Notes: a model not told the origin generated them from the letters alone. DNA of 5,595 nt from Caulobacteraceae bacterium (GCA_028291305.1 JAQGII010000057.1:1-5595), one strand, 5' to 3'; numbered from the stretch's first letter, positions 1 through 5,438 are shown. Numbers and translations: made by a program.

Positions 1-330
1 AACCCCGGCCACACCTTCCTCGTCCACTCGGTGGACAACTGGGAAGGCGACACCGTTGTGGTCTACACCGTCGTCCTCAACGACCGCACCTTCATCGACG
101 ACGAGGGCGACAGCCACTCCGACCAGGAGCACATCACCGAGCGCTATCGCAAGATCGACGGCGGGGCGAACCTGGAGATGGTGATCACGGTCGACGACCC
201 GGTCACCCTGGAGCATCCCTACAGCTATCGCCGCATCTACCACTGGCGCCCCGACATCCGGCGCTCGGAATACGTCTGCGAAGAGAACAACAGGAACGCG
301 CCGGTCAACGGCGTCACGGTGGCCCAATGA
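1..330 (+). CDS. Secreted-family conserved hypothetical protein, 5' truncated by window edge
   Basis: The frame is open from the first base, so the gene begins before the window; a GTG at 31 lies inside the conserved domain and is not a credible start. The visible 109 residues carry the C-terminal half of a family defined by W-E/Q-GDT-hhV, an HS(D/E) pair, (I/L)TERY, a DDP and a C-terminal E-x-V/Y-C-E motif. In this copy they appear as NWEGDTVVV, HSDQEHITERY, ITVDDP and SEYVCEEN. The downstream gene has the same motifs in the same order and spacing, so the two are tandem paralogs. The family is common in Alphaproteobacteria and Acidobacteria, has no function I know of, and usually carries a signal peptide; any such peptide here lies outside the window. 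The stop codon overlaps the next start (ATGA), implying one operon and translational coupling. Confidence 0.85.
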   Translation, partial: NPGHTFLVHSVDNWEGDTVVVYTVVLNDRTFIDDEGDSHSDQEHITERYRKIDGGANLEMVITVDDPVTLEHPYSYRRIYHWRPDIRRSEYVCEENNRNAPVNGVTVAQ

Positions 331-1019
331 AGACCCTGTCCGCGATCGCCTGCGCCCTGACGCTGGCCCTGCCGATGCTGGCCGGGGCCGGGGCGGCCCA
401 CGCCAGGCCCGACCTGACCGGGGTATGGTCCATTGTCGGCTACAGCCCCTCGCTGAAGAGCGTCGACGGCAAGCCGGTCCCGCTCAAGCCCGAGGCGAGG
501 GCCTTCTACGAAAAGCACTTGGCCGCGACGGCCAAGGGCGACAAGGCCTGGGACGGCGCCGGCGCCTGCCTGCCCGAAGGCCTGCCCCGGCTGATGGTCA
601 AGAACGAGCCGTTCGAGATCATCCAGCGCGACAAGGCGGTCTATTTCATCCACCAGAACCGCCTGCCGCACACCGCCTACCTGAACGAGGCGCTGCCCAC
701 GGACGCCGACCCCCTCTACCTCGGCTACTCGGTGGGCCGGTGGCAGGGCGACACCCTGGTGGTGGAGTCCGCCGGCTTCCGCGACGTCACAGCGCTGGAC
801 GACCGGGGCCTGCCCCATTCGGAGGCCCTGCACCTGACCGAGCGCTACACCCTCGGCAAGGACGGCAAGACGCTCAGCGTGAGCACGACCATCGACGATC
901 CGAACACCTTCACCCGGCCGTGGACCGCCAAGGCGACCTACAGCAGGAAGCCGGCCAGCTTCGAAATCCCCGAGGAGGTCTGCGCCGAGAGGCTCTATTC
1001 CACCGCGCCCAAGCGGTGA
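327..1019 (+). CDS. Secreted conserved hypothetical protein, paralog of the upstream gene
   Basis: A 230-residue protein starting at the ATG in the ATGA overlap with the upstream gene. Only a weak purine stretch precedes the start, so translation is probably coupled. Residues 1-26 look like a Sec signal peptide: Lys2, a hydrophobic stretch (about 4-20) and an AHA signal peptidase I site before Arg27. The mature protein opens with PDLTGVW (28-34), typical of the family. Next come a C-L-P-E-G-L-P-R segment (Cys81 to Arg88), PFEIIQ (95-100), WQGDTLVVES (139-148), PHSEALHLTERY (163-174), IDDP (189-192) and EEVC ending at Cys219. Cys81 and Cys219 could form a disulfide. Location is inferred to be periplasmic or extracellular. 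No catalytic motif is recognisable and no function is assigned. Pairing with a paralog suggests a duplicated envelope gene. Confidence 0.88.
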   Translation: MKTLSAIACALTLALPMLAGAGAAHARPDLTGVWSIVGYSPSLKSVDGKPVPLKPEARAFYEKHLAATAKGDKAWDGAGACLPEGLPRLMVKNEPFEIIQRDKAVYFIHQNRLPHTAYLNEALPTDADPLYLGYSVGRWQGDTLVVESAGFRDVTALDDRGLPHSEALHLTERYTLGKDGKTLSVSTTIDDPNTFTRPWTAKATYSRKPASFEIPEEVCAERLYSTAPKR

Positions 1020-1064
1020 GGCGAGATGAGGACACCGGCGGCGGCGCACGTCGGACATAGAGAA

Positions 1065-1094
1065 TTGACCTGGCTTTCATTGCGTGGGTGAATC
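1065..1094 (+). promoter_or_regulatory. Tentative housekeeping promoter for the marR-like gene
   Basis: TTGACC at 1065-1070 resembles a -35 box. GGTGAATC at 1087-1094 loosely resembles the Caulobacter-type -10 consensus GCTANAWC, with a spacing slightly longer than usual. Transcription would begin near 1100, which would exclude the upstream GTG (1084) as a translation start and agree with the ATG at 1135. The match is weak and no experiment supports it. The rest of the 1020-1134 gap shows no intrinsic terminator. Confidence 0.3.
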
Positions 1095-1107
1095 CCAGCA
1101 TATGAAA
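1075..1107 (+). promoter_or_regulatory. Nested interrupted palindrome, candidate MarR operator
   Basis: Two pairs of inverted arms share one centre at base 1091. The outer pair is TTTCAT (1075-1080) with ATGAAA (1102-1107); the inner pair is TGGG (1085-1088) with CCCA (1094-1097). That gives ten paired positions on each side of a 33-bp site. It overlaps the proposed -10 element and lies just upstream of the marR-like start. MarR dimers usually bind palindromes in their own promoters, so autoregulation is a reasonable inference. The outer arms are far apart for one dimer, so either two dimers or only the inner arms may be used. Confidence 0.4.
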
Positions 1108-1120
1108 CGATGGCGTGACG

Positions 1121-1125
1121 GGAGG
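1121..1125 (+). promoter_or_regulatory. Shine-Dalgarno that decides the marR-like start
   Basis: GGAGG sits 9 nt before the ATG at 1135. Neither the in-frame GTG at 1084 nor the ATG at 1102 has a comparable site, so 1135 is chosen as the start. Confidence 0.7.
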
Positions 1126-1134
1126 CGAGCGCCG

Positions 1135-1635
1135 ATGGATCGTAAAGGCAGCAGTTTGGACCGCACGCCGGTGGCGCCCGCAGGGGTCGGGACCAAGATA
1201 TCCGCCCGGCTCGGCTCCCTGGCGGGGCATGTCGTGACGACGGCCAGCGCCACCTACGCGCGCATCGGCATCGGCTCGGTCGAGGCCAAGGTCCTGTTCG
1301 TCCTGGACGAGGGCCCGATGACCGCGGCCAGGATATCCAAATGCCTGGGCATGGACCGGGCGGCGATCAGCCGGACCGTCAAGGCGCTGGTGGCGCGGGG
1401 GTTGCTGGACCGCTCCACGGGGTCGGTGGCCGATCTGTCGCTGACGCCCAAGGGCATGGGCATGCACGGGGCGGTCCGCCGCATCTCGGAAGAGCGGGAG
1501 CGGCGTCTCCTGGCCCGGTTCACCGAGGTCGAACGCGCCCAGCTGGTCGACTACCTGGCCCGCCTGGCGGTCAATGTGCCGGAGCTGTCCAAGCTGGCCG
1601 ACCAGATGGCCGGTCCCGGGCGGTTGGAGCTCTGA
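1135..1635 (+). CDS. MarR-family transcriptional regulator
   Basis: A 166-residue winged-helix DNA-binding protein, normal length for MarR regulators. After a polar N-terminal tail (1-20) comes a helical dimerisation segment (about 20-45). The wHTH spans about 48-105: GSVEAKVLFVLDEGPMTA leads into the first HTH helix, and MDRAAISRTVKALVARGLL (73-91) is the recognition-helix region. The wing is DRSTGSVADLSLTPKG (92-107), matching the family pattern D-R-x(n)-L-x-L-T-x-x-G. A C-terminal helical part (about 110-160) completes the dimer interface. It acts in the cytoplasm, normally as a ligand- or redox-responsive repressor; the ligand cannot be told from sequence, although Cys70 in the HTH could be redox-sensitive. 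The nested palindrome upstream suggests autoregulation. Targets may include the neighbouring secreted paralogs or the downstream stress genes, but only position suggests this. Longer starts at 1084 or 1102 are possible but less likely. Confidence 0.9.
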   Translation: MDRKGSSLDRTPVAPAGVGTKISARLGSLAGHVVTTASATYARIGIGSVEAKVLFVLDEGPMTAARISKCLGMDRAAISRTVKALVARGLLDRSTGSVADLSLTPKGMGMHGAVRRISEERERRLLARFTEVERAQLVDYLARLAVNVPELSKLADQMAGPGRLEL

Positions 1636-1683
1636 CCGCCCGCCGCCGGGTGCGAACGGTCCGATGAAGTTGGGAACCGGGCG

Positions 1684-1709
1684 GGAACCGCCGTCGCGGC
1701 GAAGGGGTT
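1684..1709 (+). promoter_or_regulatory. Candidate EcfG/SigT (general stress response) promoter
   Basis: GGAAC at 1684-1688 is followed after 17 nt by GGTT at 1706-1709. The alphaproteobacterial general-stress sigma factor recognises GGAAC, a 16-17 nt spacer, then CGTT, so only one base differs. The start of transcription would fall near 1716, giving a leader of about 27 nt that contains the Shine-Dalgarno GGAG at 1731. The geometry fits a promoter for the hemerythrin gene. A second GGGAACCG copy at 1672-1679, 11 bp upstream, has no matching -10. Confidence 0.5.
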
Positions 1710-1724
1710 GCTCAGTCCAACCCC
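1704..1724 (+). repeat. Perfect 7-bp inverted repeat before the hemerythrin gene
   Basis: GGGGTTG (1704-1710) and CAACCCC (1718-1724) form a perfect stem around a 7-nt loop. A second AACCCC (1725-1730) could pair with the same left arm. There is no T-run after it, so it is a poor intrinsic terminator for the marR-like gene. The left arm contains the proposed -10 GGTT, so it could serve as an operator. Confidence 0.45.
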
Positions 1725-1742
1725 AACCCCGGAGACGCACCC

Positions 1743-2270
1743 ATGGATGCTACCCAGAAGTCCTCGTCCAAGACCGCCAAGCCGCGCCGCACCCGCCGCA
1801 CCGGCCGACGCGATCCGCTGGCGATCACCGTGCTGAAGAAGGACCACCGCGAGGTGGAAGGCTGGTTCGAGGAGTATGAGCAGCTGGAGAGCGACAGCGA
1901 CAAGCTGGCCCTGTTCAGCAAGATCGCCCTGGCCCTGAAGGTCCACACCACCATCGAGGAGGAGATCTTCTATCCGGAAGAGCGCGGCGAGGTCGAAGAC
2001 GACATGCTGGACGAGGCCTATGTCGAGCATGACGGGGCCAAGAAATTGATCGCCGAGATCGAGGCGATGAAGCCTTCCGACGACTTCTACGACGCCAAGG
2101 TCAAGGTGCTCGGCGAATACATCAAGCACCACGTCAGGGAAGAGGAGCAGCCGGGCGGCATCTTCGCCCAGGCCAAGCGCGGCGACGAGGACCTCGACGC
2201 CATGGGCGAGCGGCTGAGGGCGCGCAAGGAAGAGCTGATGGCCCAGATGGACGGCGCCAAGCTGGCCTGA
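1743..2270 (+). CDS. Hemerythrin HHE-domain protein
   Basis: A 175-residue cytoplasmic protein with no signal peptide. A strongly basic, disordered tail (residues 5-23, rich in Lys and Arg) precedes a four-helix HHE fold. Expected diiron ligands are visible: His35 (KKDHREVE), His68 with Glu72 (HTTIEE), His96 (VEHDGAKKL) and His130 with Glu134 (HHVREEE). These fit the H...HxxxE...H...HxxxE pattern of hemerythrin-like proteins that bind a non-haem diiron centre and interact with oxygen, peroxide or NO. The exact reaction is unknown for this subgroup. The C-terminal helix (about 145-172) is charged. The start is the ATG preceded by GGAG 8 nt upstream. An EcfG-like promoter lies just upstream, suggesting induction in general stress. 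It is followed on the same strand by fRMsr, also an oxidative-stress enzyme. The basic tail could bind nucleic acid or acidic partners; that is speculation. Confidence 0.92.
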   Translation: MDATQKSSSKTAKPRRTRRTGRRDPLAITVLKKDHREVEGWFEEYEQLESDSDKLALFSKIALALKVHTTIEEEIFYPEERGEVEDDMLDEAYVEHDGAKKLIAEIEAMKPSDDFYDAKVKVLGEYIKHHVREEEQPGGIFAQAKRGDEDLDAMGERLRARKEELMAQMDGAKLA

Positions 2271-2362
2271 CCCATAGCCTCCTCGCAGGGAATGCCGCCA
2301 TGGCGCGCGCGAAGTGGGTGTGACCCCTTGAGCCCGGCTTCTTGCCCTGCCATCTGATGGGC

Positions 2363-2860
2363 ATGGCCGAAGCCTTCGCTCCCGATCTGCTGTCCGCCCA
2401 CAAGGCCGCCCGCTACGCCGAGGTGGCCGAGCAGATCGCCGCGGTGCTGGAGGGCGAGACCGACCGCGTGGCCCGCATGGCCACCGTGGCCGCCATGCTC
2501 GGCCAGGCGTTCGACCATTTCTTCTGGACCGGCTTCTACGTGGTCGATCCCGAGCAGCCGGACGAGCTGGTGGTCGGTCCCTACCAGGGCACGCTCGGCT
2601 GCCTGCGCATCGCCTTCGGCCGCGGCGTGTGCGGGGCGGCGGCGGTCTCGCGCCGGACCCAGGTGGTGGAGGACGTGCACGCCTTCCCCGGCCACATCGC
2701 CTGCGACAGCCGCTCGCTCAGCGAGATCGTGGTGCCGGTTCTGGACGGCTTCGGCCGGCTGATCGCGGTGTTCGACGTCGACGCCGTCGAGCTGGCGGCC
2801 TTCGACCAAGTCGACGCCCGCGGGCTGGAGCGCATCCTGACCGACACCTTCGCGGTGTAG
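2363..2860 (+). CDS. msrC: Free methionine-(R)-sulfoxide reductase (GAF-type, fRMsr)
   Basis: This cytoplasmic enzyme reduces free L-methionine-(R)-sulfoxide to methionine using thioredoxin-linked thiol chemistry, repairing oxidised methionine pools. The 165-residue protein is a single GAF domain, the same length as E. coli YebR/MsrC. Signature blocks are WTGFY (55-59), GPYQGTLGCLRI (72-83), GRGVCGAA (86-93), VVEDVHAFPGHIACDS (101-116) and SEIVVPV (120-126). Cys80, Cys90 and Cys114 correspond to E. coli Cys84, Cys94 and Cys118, the residues of the catalytic/resolving cycle, so it should be active. The ATG at 2363 is chosen because it gives the family's normal N-terminus. An in-frame ATG at 2357 would add two residues, and a TTG at 2342 is also possible; none has a strong Shine-Dalgarno. 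With 92 bp between them and no visible terminator, it may be transcribed with the hemerythrin gene. Confidence 0.93.
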   Translation: MAEAFAPDLLSAHKAARYAEVAEQIAAVLEGETDRVARMATVAAMLGQAFDHFFWTGFYVVDPEQPDELVVGPYQGTLGCLRIAFGRGVCGAAAVSRRTQVVEDVHAFPGHIACDSRSLSEIVVPVLDGFGRLIAVFDVDAVELAAFDQVDARGLERILTDTFAV

Positions 2861-2870
2861 GCCCCCGCCG

Positions 2871-3926
2871 CTATTTCAGGTCCGGCCGCTGGTCCAGGTC
2901 GAGCGCCTTGTAGGCCCCGTCGGCGGCGGCGCGCGAGGCCACCAGCACGATCCCGTTCTCTACCACCACCACCAGGTCCGAGACCCCCGCCAGGACCACG
3001 GTCGGCCCGTCGGTCTGGGCCAGGCAGTCGGCCGCCGAGGTCGCGATGACGTCGCCGGACAGGACGTTGCCGCCGCCGTCCTTGGGCGAGCTGCCCCACA
3101 GCGCCGACCAGGTGCCGGCGTCGCTCCAGCCGAAGTCGGTCATCACCACGCGGGCGCGGTCGGTCTTCTCCAGGATGGCGTAGTCCACCGCGATCGCGGG
3201 CGCGGCGCGGAAGGCGTCGGACATGACGATCACGCCGCCCTGCCGCTCGGCATCGCGCACCGCCGCCTTCACCGCCGCCGCGGCCTGCGGCGCCAGCCTG
3301 TCCGCCTCGCCCAGGAAGTCGCCGGCGCGGAACAGGAACATGCCGCCGTTCCAGCTGAACATCGGATCCTCCACGAAGCGGCGCGCGGTCTCCAGGTCCG
3401 GCTTCTCGATGAACGAGACCACGGGGGAGGTGGCGCCGTCGCCGATCCCGGCCTGGATGTAGCCGTAGCCGGTGTGCGGTCCGTCCGGCTTGATGCCGAA
3501 CAGGACGATGTGGCCGGCGTTCACCGCCGGCAGCGCCCCGGCGATCGCCGCGTGCAGGGCCGGCACGTCCGACGCCAGGTTGTCGGCGTGCACCAGCAGC
3601 AGCGCGGTCTCGGGCCCGATCTCGGCGCCGTAGACGGCGGCGGCGATCACCGCCGGGGCGGTGTTGCGGCCCTCCGGCTCGGCCAGGACGGCCATCGGCG
3701 GCCGGCCGGCCTCGGTCAGCTGGGCGCGGGCCAACTCGGCGTGACGGCTCGAACAGATGACGACGGGGGCGGCGAACATCGGCCCCTGGAAGCGCAGGGC
3801 GGTGTCCTGCAGGAGGGTGCGGTCCATGCCCAGCCTGTGGAACGGCTTGGGCTTGTCGCCGCGCGACGCGGGCCACAGCCGCGTCCCCGCTCCGCCTGCG
3901 ATCAGCACCGGGATGATCTGCTGCAT
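2871..3926 (-). CDS. manC: Mannose-1-phosphate guanylyltransferase (GDP-mannose pyrophosphorylase), single-domain
   Basis: Makes GDP-mannose from GTP and mannose-1-phosphate, the precursor for mannose, fucose and rhamnose residues of surface polysaccharides. The 351-residue protein has the nucleotidyltransferase loop LIAGGAGTRLWPASRGDKPKPF (Leu8-Phe29). It also has EPEGRNTAPA (83-92), a metal-site-like HADN (113-116), FGIKPDGPHTGYGYI (143-157), FIEKP (172-176), NGGMFLF (193-199), DYAILEK and GWSDAGTWSALW. It ends without the C-terminal cupin phosphomannose isomerase domain of the ~470-residue bifunctional enzymes. The start is the ATG read from base 3926; GAGG lies 4 nt upstream, rather close. 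The frame remains open further upstream, but no better start is seen. HADN replaces the usual PxDH. It converges on fRMsr and diverges from the secreted protein at 4138. A sugar-1-phosphate nucleotidyltransferase of different specificity is less likely. Confidence 0.9.
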   Translation of the reverse strand: MQQIIPVLIAGGAGTRLWPASRGDKPKPFHRLGMDRTLLQDTALRFQGPMFAAPVVICSSRHAELARAQLTEAGRPPMAVLAEPEGRNTAPAVIAAAVYGAEIGPETALLLVHADNLASDVPALHAAIAGALPAVNAGHIVLFGIKPDGPHTGYGYIQAGIGDGATSPVVSFIEKPDLETARRFVEDPMFSWNGGMFLFRAGDFLGEADRLAPQAAAAVKAAVRDAERQGGVIVMSDAFRAAPAIAVDYAILEKTDRARVVMTDFGWSDAGTWSALWGSSPKDGGGNVLSGDVIATSAADCLAQTDGPTVVLAGVSDLVVVVENGIVLVASRAAADGAYKALDLDQRPDLK

Positions 3927-3994
3927 TACCCCTCGGAACGTTGTCTGCGCGGCGGCCGGGCCAGGCCGGGAAGGCTGGACCGGCGTCCCCTTGC

Positions 3995-4002
3995 GATATA
4001 GG
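3995..4002 (-). promoter_or_regulatory. -10-like element upstream of manC
   Basis: Read on the minus strand the bases are CCTATATC, matching seven of eight positions of the Caulobacter housekeeping -10 consensus GCTANAWC. No convincing -35 box lies at the right distance. Transcription would start about 60 nt before the manC ATG. It is the only AT-rich hexamer in the divergent region (3927-4137). Confidence 0.35.
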
Positions 4003-4082
4003 GCAACCGGATCGGCAGGACCACAGGATGCGTGCGGGGCGCCCGCCGCCGTGCATCCATGCGCCGCCGCCGACGTTGGACA

Positions 4083-4116
4083 GGCGTCGAGACTGGGCGT
4101 CGAGACTGGGCGTCGA
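4083..4116 (+). repeat. 13-bp tandem repeat, 2.6 copies
   Basis: Unit GGCGTCGAGACTG occurs exactly at 4083-4095 and 4096-4108, followed by the first eight bases of a third copy (4109-4116). It lies in the divergent intergenic region, 21 bp before the TTG start of the secreted protein. The period of 13 is not a multiple of three and the repeat is outside any coding frame I accept. Confidence 0.85.
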
Positions 4117-4137
4117 TAGCAAGCCGAGGCCGCCGGA

Positions 4138-4722
4138 TTGAAACTGCCGCTGCTGATTGCCGGCGCCGCCTCGGGCGCGATGCTCGCCACGGCCTGCCCG
4201 GCGGCCGTCCCGGGCCCCTTCGGCATCCGCATCGGCGCCCCGGTCTCCAGGCTGGACGGCGCCCGGCGGTTCAAGCCGGGTTGGTACCAGGTGGCCCGGC
4301 CGCCGCTCCCCGACGCGCGGTTCGACAAGGTGGCGGTGGAGGCCTTCCCGGCCACCGGCGTGTGCGTGGTGCAGGCGGTCAGCCCGGTGATCGTCAGCGA
4401 TCCGGAAGGGGTCGGGATCCGCGCCGAGGTCGATCGGCTGGCCCAGGCCTTCTCCGCCGATTTCGGCCGGCCGGAAAAGCTGAACACCTGCAGCAGCATG
4501 ATCTGCGCCCCGGAGTTCTGGGCCTCCGACCTGCTGGCCGGCGAGCGCCGCTACGGATACCGCTGGCGGACGCAGGGCGGGGCCATTCCCCATGTCAGGG
4601 AGGTCTCCGTCCTGGCGGTCGCCCGCAGCGCCACCGCCTTCACCTATCTGGTGGAATACCAGGGCGACGCCCTGACCGCCTGCCGGACCGAAGAGGCCGC
4701 GCTGGACGTCGACGGCCGGTGA
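4138..4722 (+). CDS. Putative secreted cysteine-containing protein of unknown function
   Basis: A 194-residue protein with a probable TTG start: GAGG (4126-4129) stands 8 nt upstream, and translation from there at once gives a signal-peptide-like N-terminus (Lys2, hydrophobic 3-19). Cleavage could follow Ala19 (ATA before Cys20) or Ala23. LATAC resembles a lipobox only poorly, so a lipoprotein is possible but not favoured. The mature part begins PFGIRIGAPVSRL (27-39), like periplasmic proteins whose N-terminus reads GxxxGxxxxxL. It continues with FDKVAVEAFPATGVCVVQAV (62-81), DFGRPEKL (108-115) and YLVEYQGDALTAC ending at Cys182. This pattern resembles a family of proteobacterial periplasmic hypotheticals with a GLC-x-V-x-A motif and a K/R-Y/F-G-x-P helix. 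Besides Cys20 there are four cysteines (76, 118, 123, 182), suggesting two disulfides. Function is unknown. No strong promoter is seen; the 13-bp repeat lies just upstream. Confidence 0.75.
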   Translation: MKLPLLIAGAASGAMLATACPAAVPGPFGIRIGAPVSRLDGARRFKPGWYQVARPPLPDARFDKVAVEAFPATGVCVVQAVSPVIVSDPEGVGIRAEVDRLAQAFSADFGRPEKLNTCSSMICAPEFWASDLLAGERRYGYRWRTQGGAIPHVREVSVLAVARSATAFTYLVEYQGDALTACRTEEAALDVDGR

Positions 4723-4735
4723 CGGCGGCGCGGGC

Positions 4736-5425
4736 CTATTTGCTGATCCGCGACAGCTCGAACTCGACCAGCCCTTCCAGGGTGCGCAGGTAGGCCGCCA
4801 CATCGCGGAAATCCCCCGGCGTCGCGGCCTTGAGGTTGCCGCTGAATTCCAGCAGGTCGCCACTGCGGGTGCGGCCGTAGCTCAGCCCGGCCAGGACCAC
4901 GCCTTTGGACGCCAGCAGCCCGATCAGCTCCTCGGACGTCGGCGCCCCCACGGCGTTGAAGCGGAACACCGACCAGGCATAGACTGGGGACGGCATGATC
5001 GCTTCGACCCAGCGCAGCCCCAGCAGGGTGGCCAGCACCGCCGCCGTCCCCAGCACGCCGGGCAGGAATTCGCCCAGGCCGAACAGCAGGCCGAGGGCGG
5101 CGGTGGCCCAGACCGAGGCGGCGGTGGTCAGGCCCTGGACGTTGACGCCCTCCTTGAAGATCACCCCCGCGCCCAGAAAGCCGACGCCGGTCATCACGCC
5201 CTGGGCCATCCGCCCGGGATCGAGGCGCAGCGGGCCTCCGGGGAAGGCCCCCGGAACCAGGACCGGGGCGAGGCAGACCATCGCCGCGGCGGCTGAAGCG
5301 ATGGACACCAGGGCGTGGGTGCGGAAGCCGGCGGCGCGGCCGTGGAAGCTGCGCTCCATGCCGATCAGCCCGCCCGCCAGCCAGGCCGCGCCCAGGTCCA
5401 GGGCCACCTCCGCGAAAAGTCCCAT
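4736..5425 (-). CDS. MgtC/SapB family inner-membrane protein
   Basis: A 229-residue membrane protein. The N-terminal part (1-140) holds about five transmembrane segments and the hallmark MgtC blocks: GGLIGMERSFHGRAAGFRTH (18-37), TGVGFLGAGVIFKEGVNVQG (79-98) and LTTAASVWATAALGLLFG (99-116). The C-terminal part (about 150-229) is soluble and probably the ACT-like domain found in many members. MgtC proteins aid growth in low magnesium and, in pathogens, survival in macrophages by acting on ATP synthase; environmental homologs such as E. coli YhiD are poorly defined, so no specific role is claimed. The ATG at 5425 is chosen because GGAGG lies exactly 8 nt upstream; an in-frame TTG at 5455 would add ten residues but lacks such a site. 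It converges on the secreted-protein gene with 13 bp between stop codons. Confidence 0.92.
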   Translation of the reverse strand: MGLFAEVALDLGAAWLAGGLIGMERSFHGRAAGFRTHALVSIASAAAAMVCLAPVLVPGAFPGGPLRLDPGRMAQGVMTGVGFLGAGVIFKEGVNVQGLTTAASVWATAALGLLFGLGEFLPGVLGTAAVLATLLGLRWVEAIMPSPVYAWSVFRFNAVGAPTSEELIGLLASKGVVLAGLSYGRTRSGDLLEFSGNLKAATPGDFRDVAAYLRTLEGLVEFELSRISK

Positions 5426-5433
5426 TTGTCCGG

Positions 5434-5438
5434 CCTCC
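5434..5438 (-). promoter_or_regulatory. Shine-Dalgarno deciding the MgtC-family start
   Basis: Minus-strand GGAGG, 8 nt before the ATG at 5425. It lies inside the coding region implied by the alternative TTG start at 5455, which argues for the shorter protein. Confidence 0.75.

Noticed and set aside
237..1058. A 273-codon minus-strand open frame opposite the second secreted paralog
   Set aside because: Gly/Arg/Val-rich shadow; the plus strand has a signal peptide and family motifs over the same bases.
1084..1134. GTG (1084) or ATG (1102) as the start of the marR-like gene
   Set aside because: Both fall in or next to the proposed promoter/palindrome and lack a good Shine-Dalgarno, unlike the ATG at 1135.
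1704..1730. Intrinsic terminator for the marR-like gene
   Set aside because: The stem is good but is followed by AACCCC rather than a run of T.
2300..2323. A seven-codon ATG-to-TGA frame between the hemerythrin and fRMsr genes
   Set aside because: Too short to distinguish from chance and without a clear ribosome-binding site.
2350..2360. CCATC-T-GATGG palindrome at the fRMsr start
   Set aside because: An 11-bp symmetry with a 1-nt centre is short and may be chance; no promoter or regulator links to it.
3927..4499. N-terminal extension of manC to a minus-strand start at 4499
   Set aside because: The extension has no family similarity and lies opposite the secreted-protein gene; the ATG at 3926 gives the exact normal N-terminus of the enzyme.
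4032..4793. A 253-codon plus-strand open frame overlapping the secreted-protein gene
   Set aside because: Arg/Gly/Pro-rich shadow without a signal peptide or motifs; the overlapping frame from 4138 has a Shine-Dalgarno and signal peptide.
2581..4863. A 760-codon minus-strand open frame across fRMsr, manC and the secreted-protein gene
   Set aside because: Low-complexity Arg/Gly/Pro/Ala translation with no family motifs; it is a GC-rich shadow of the real genes, which show clear signatures in other frames.
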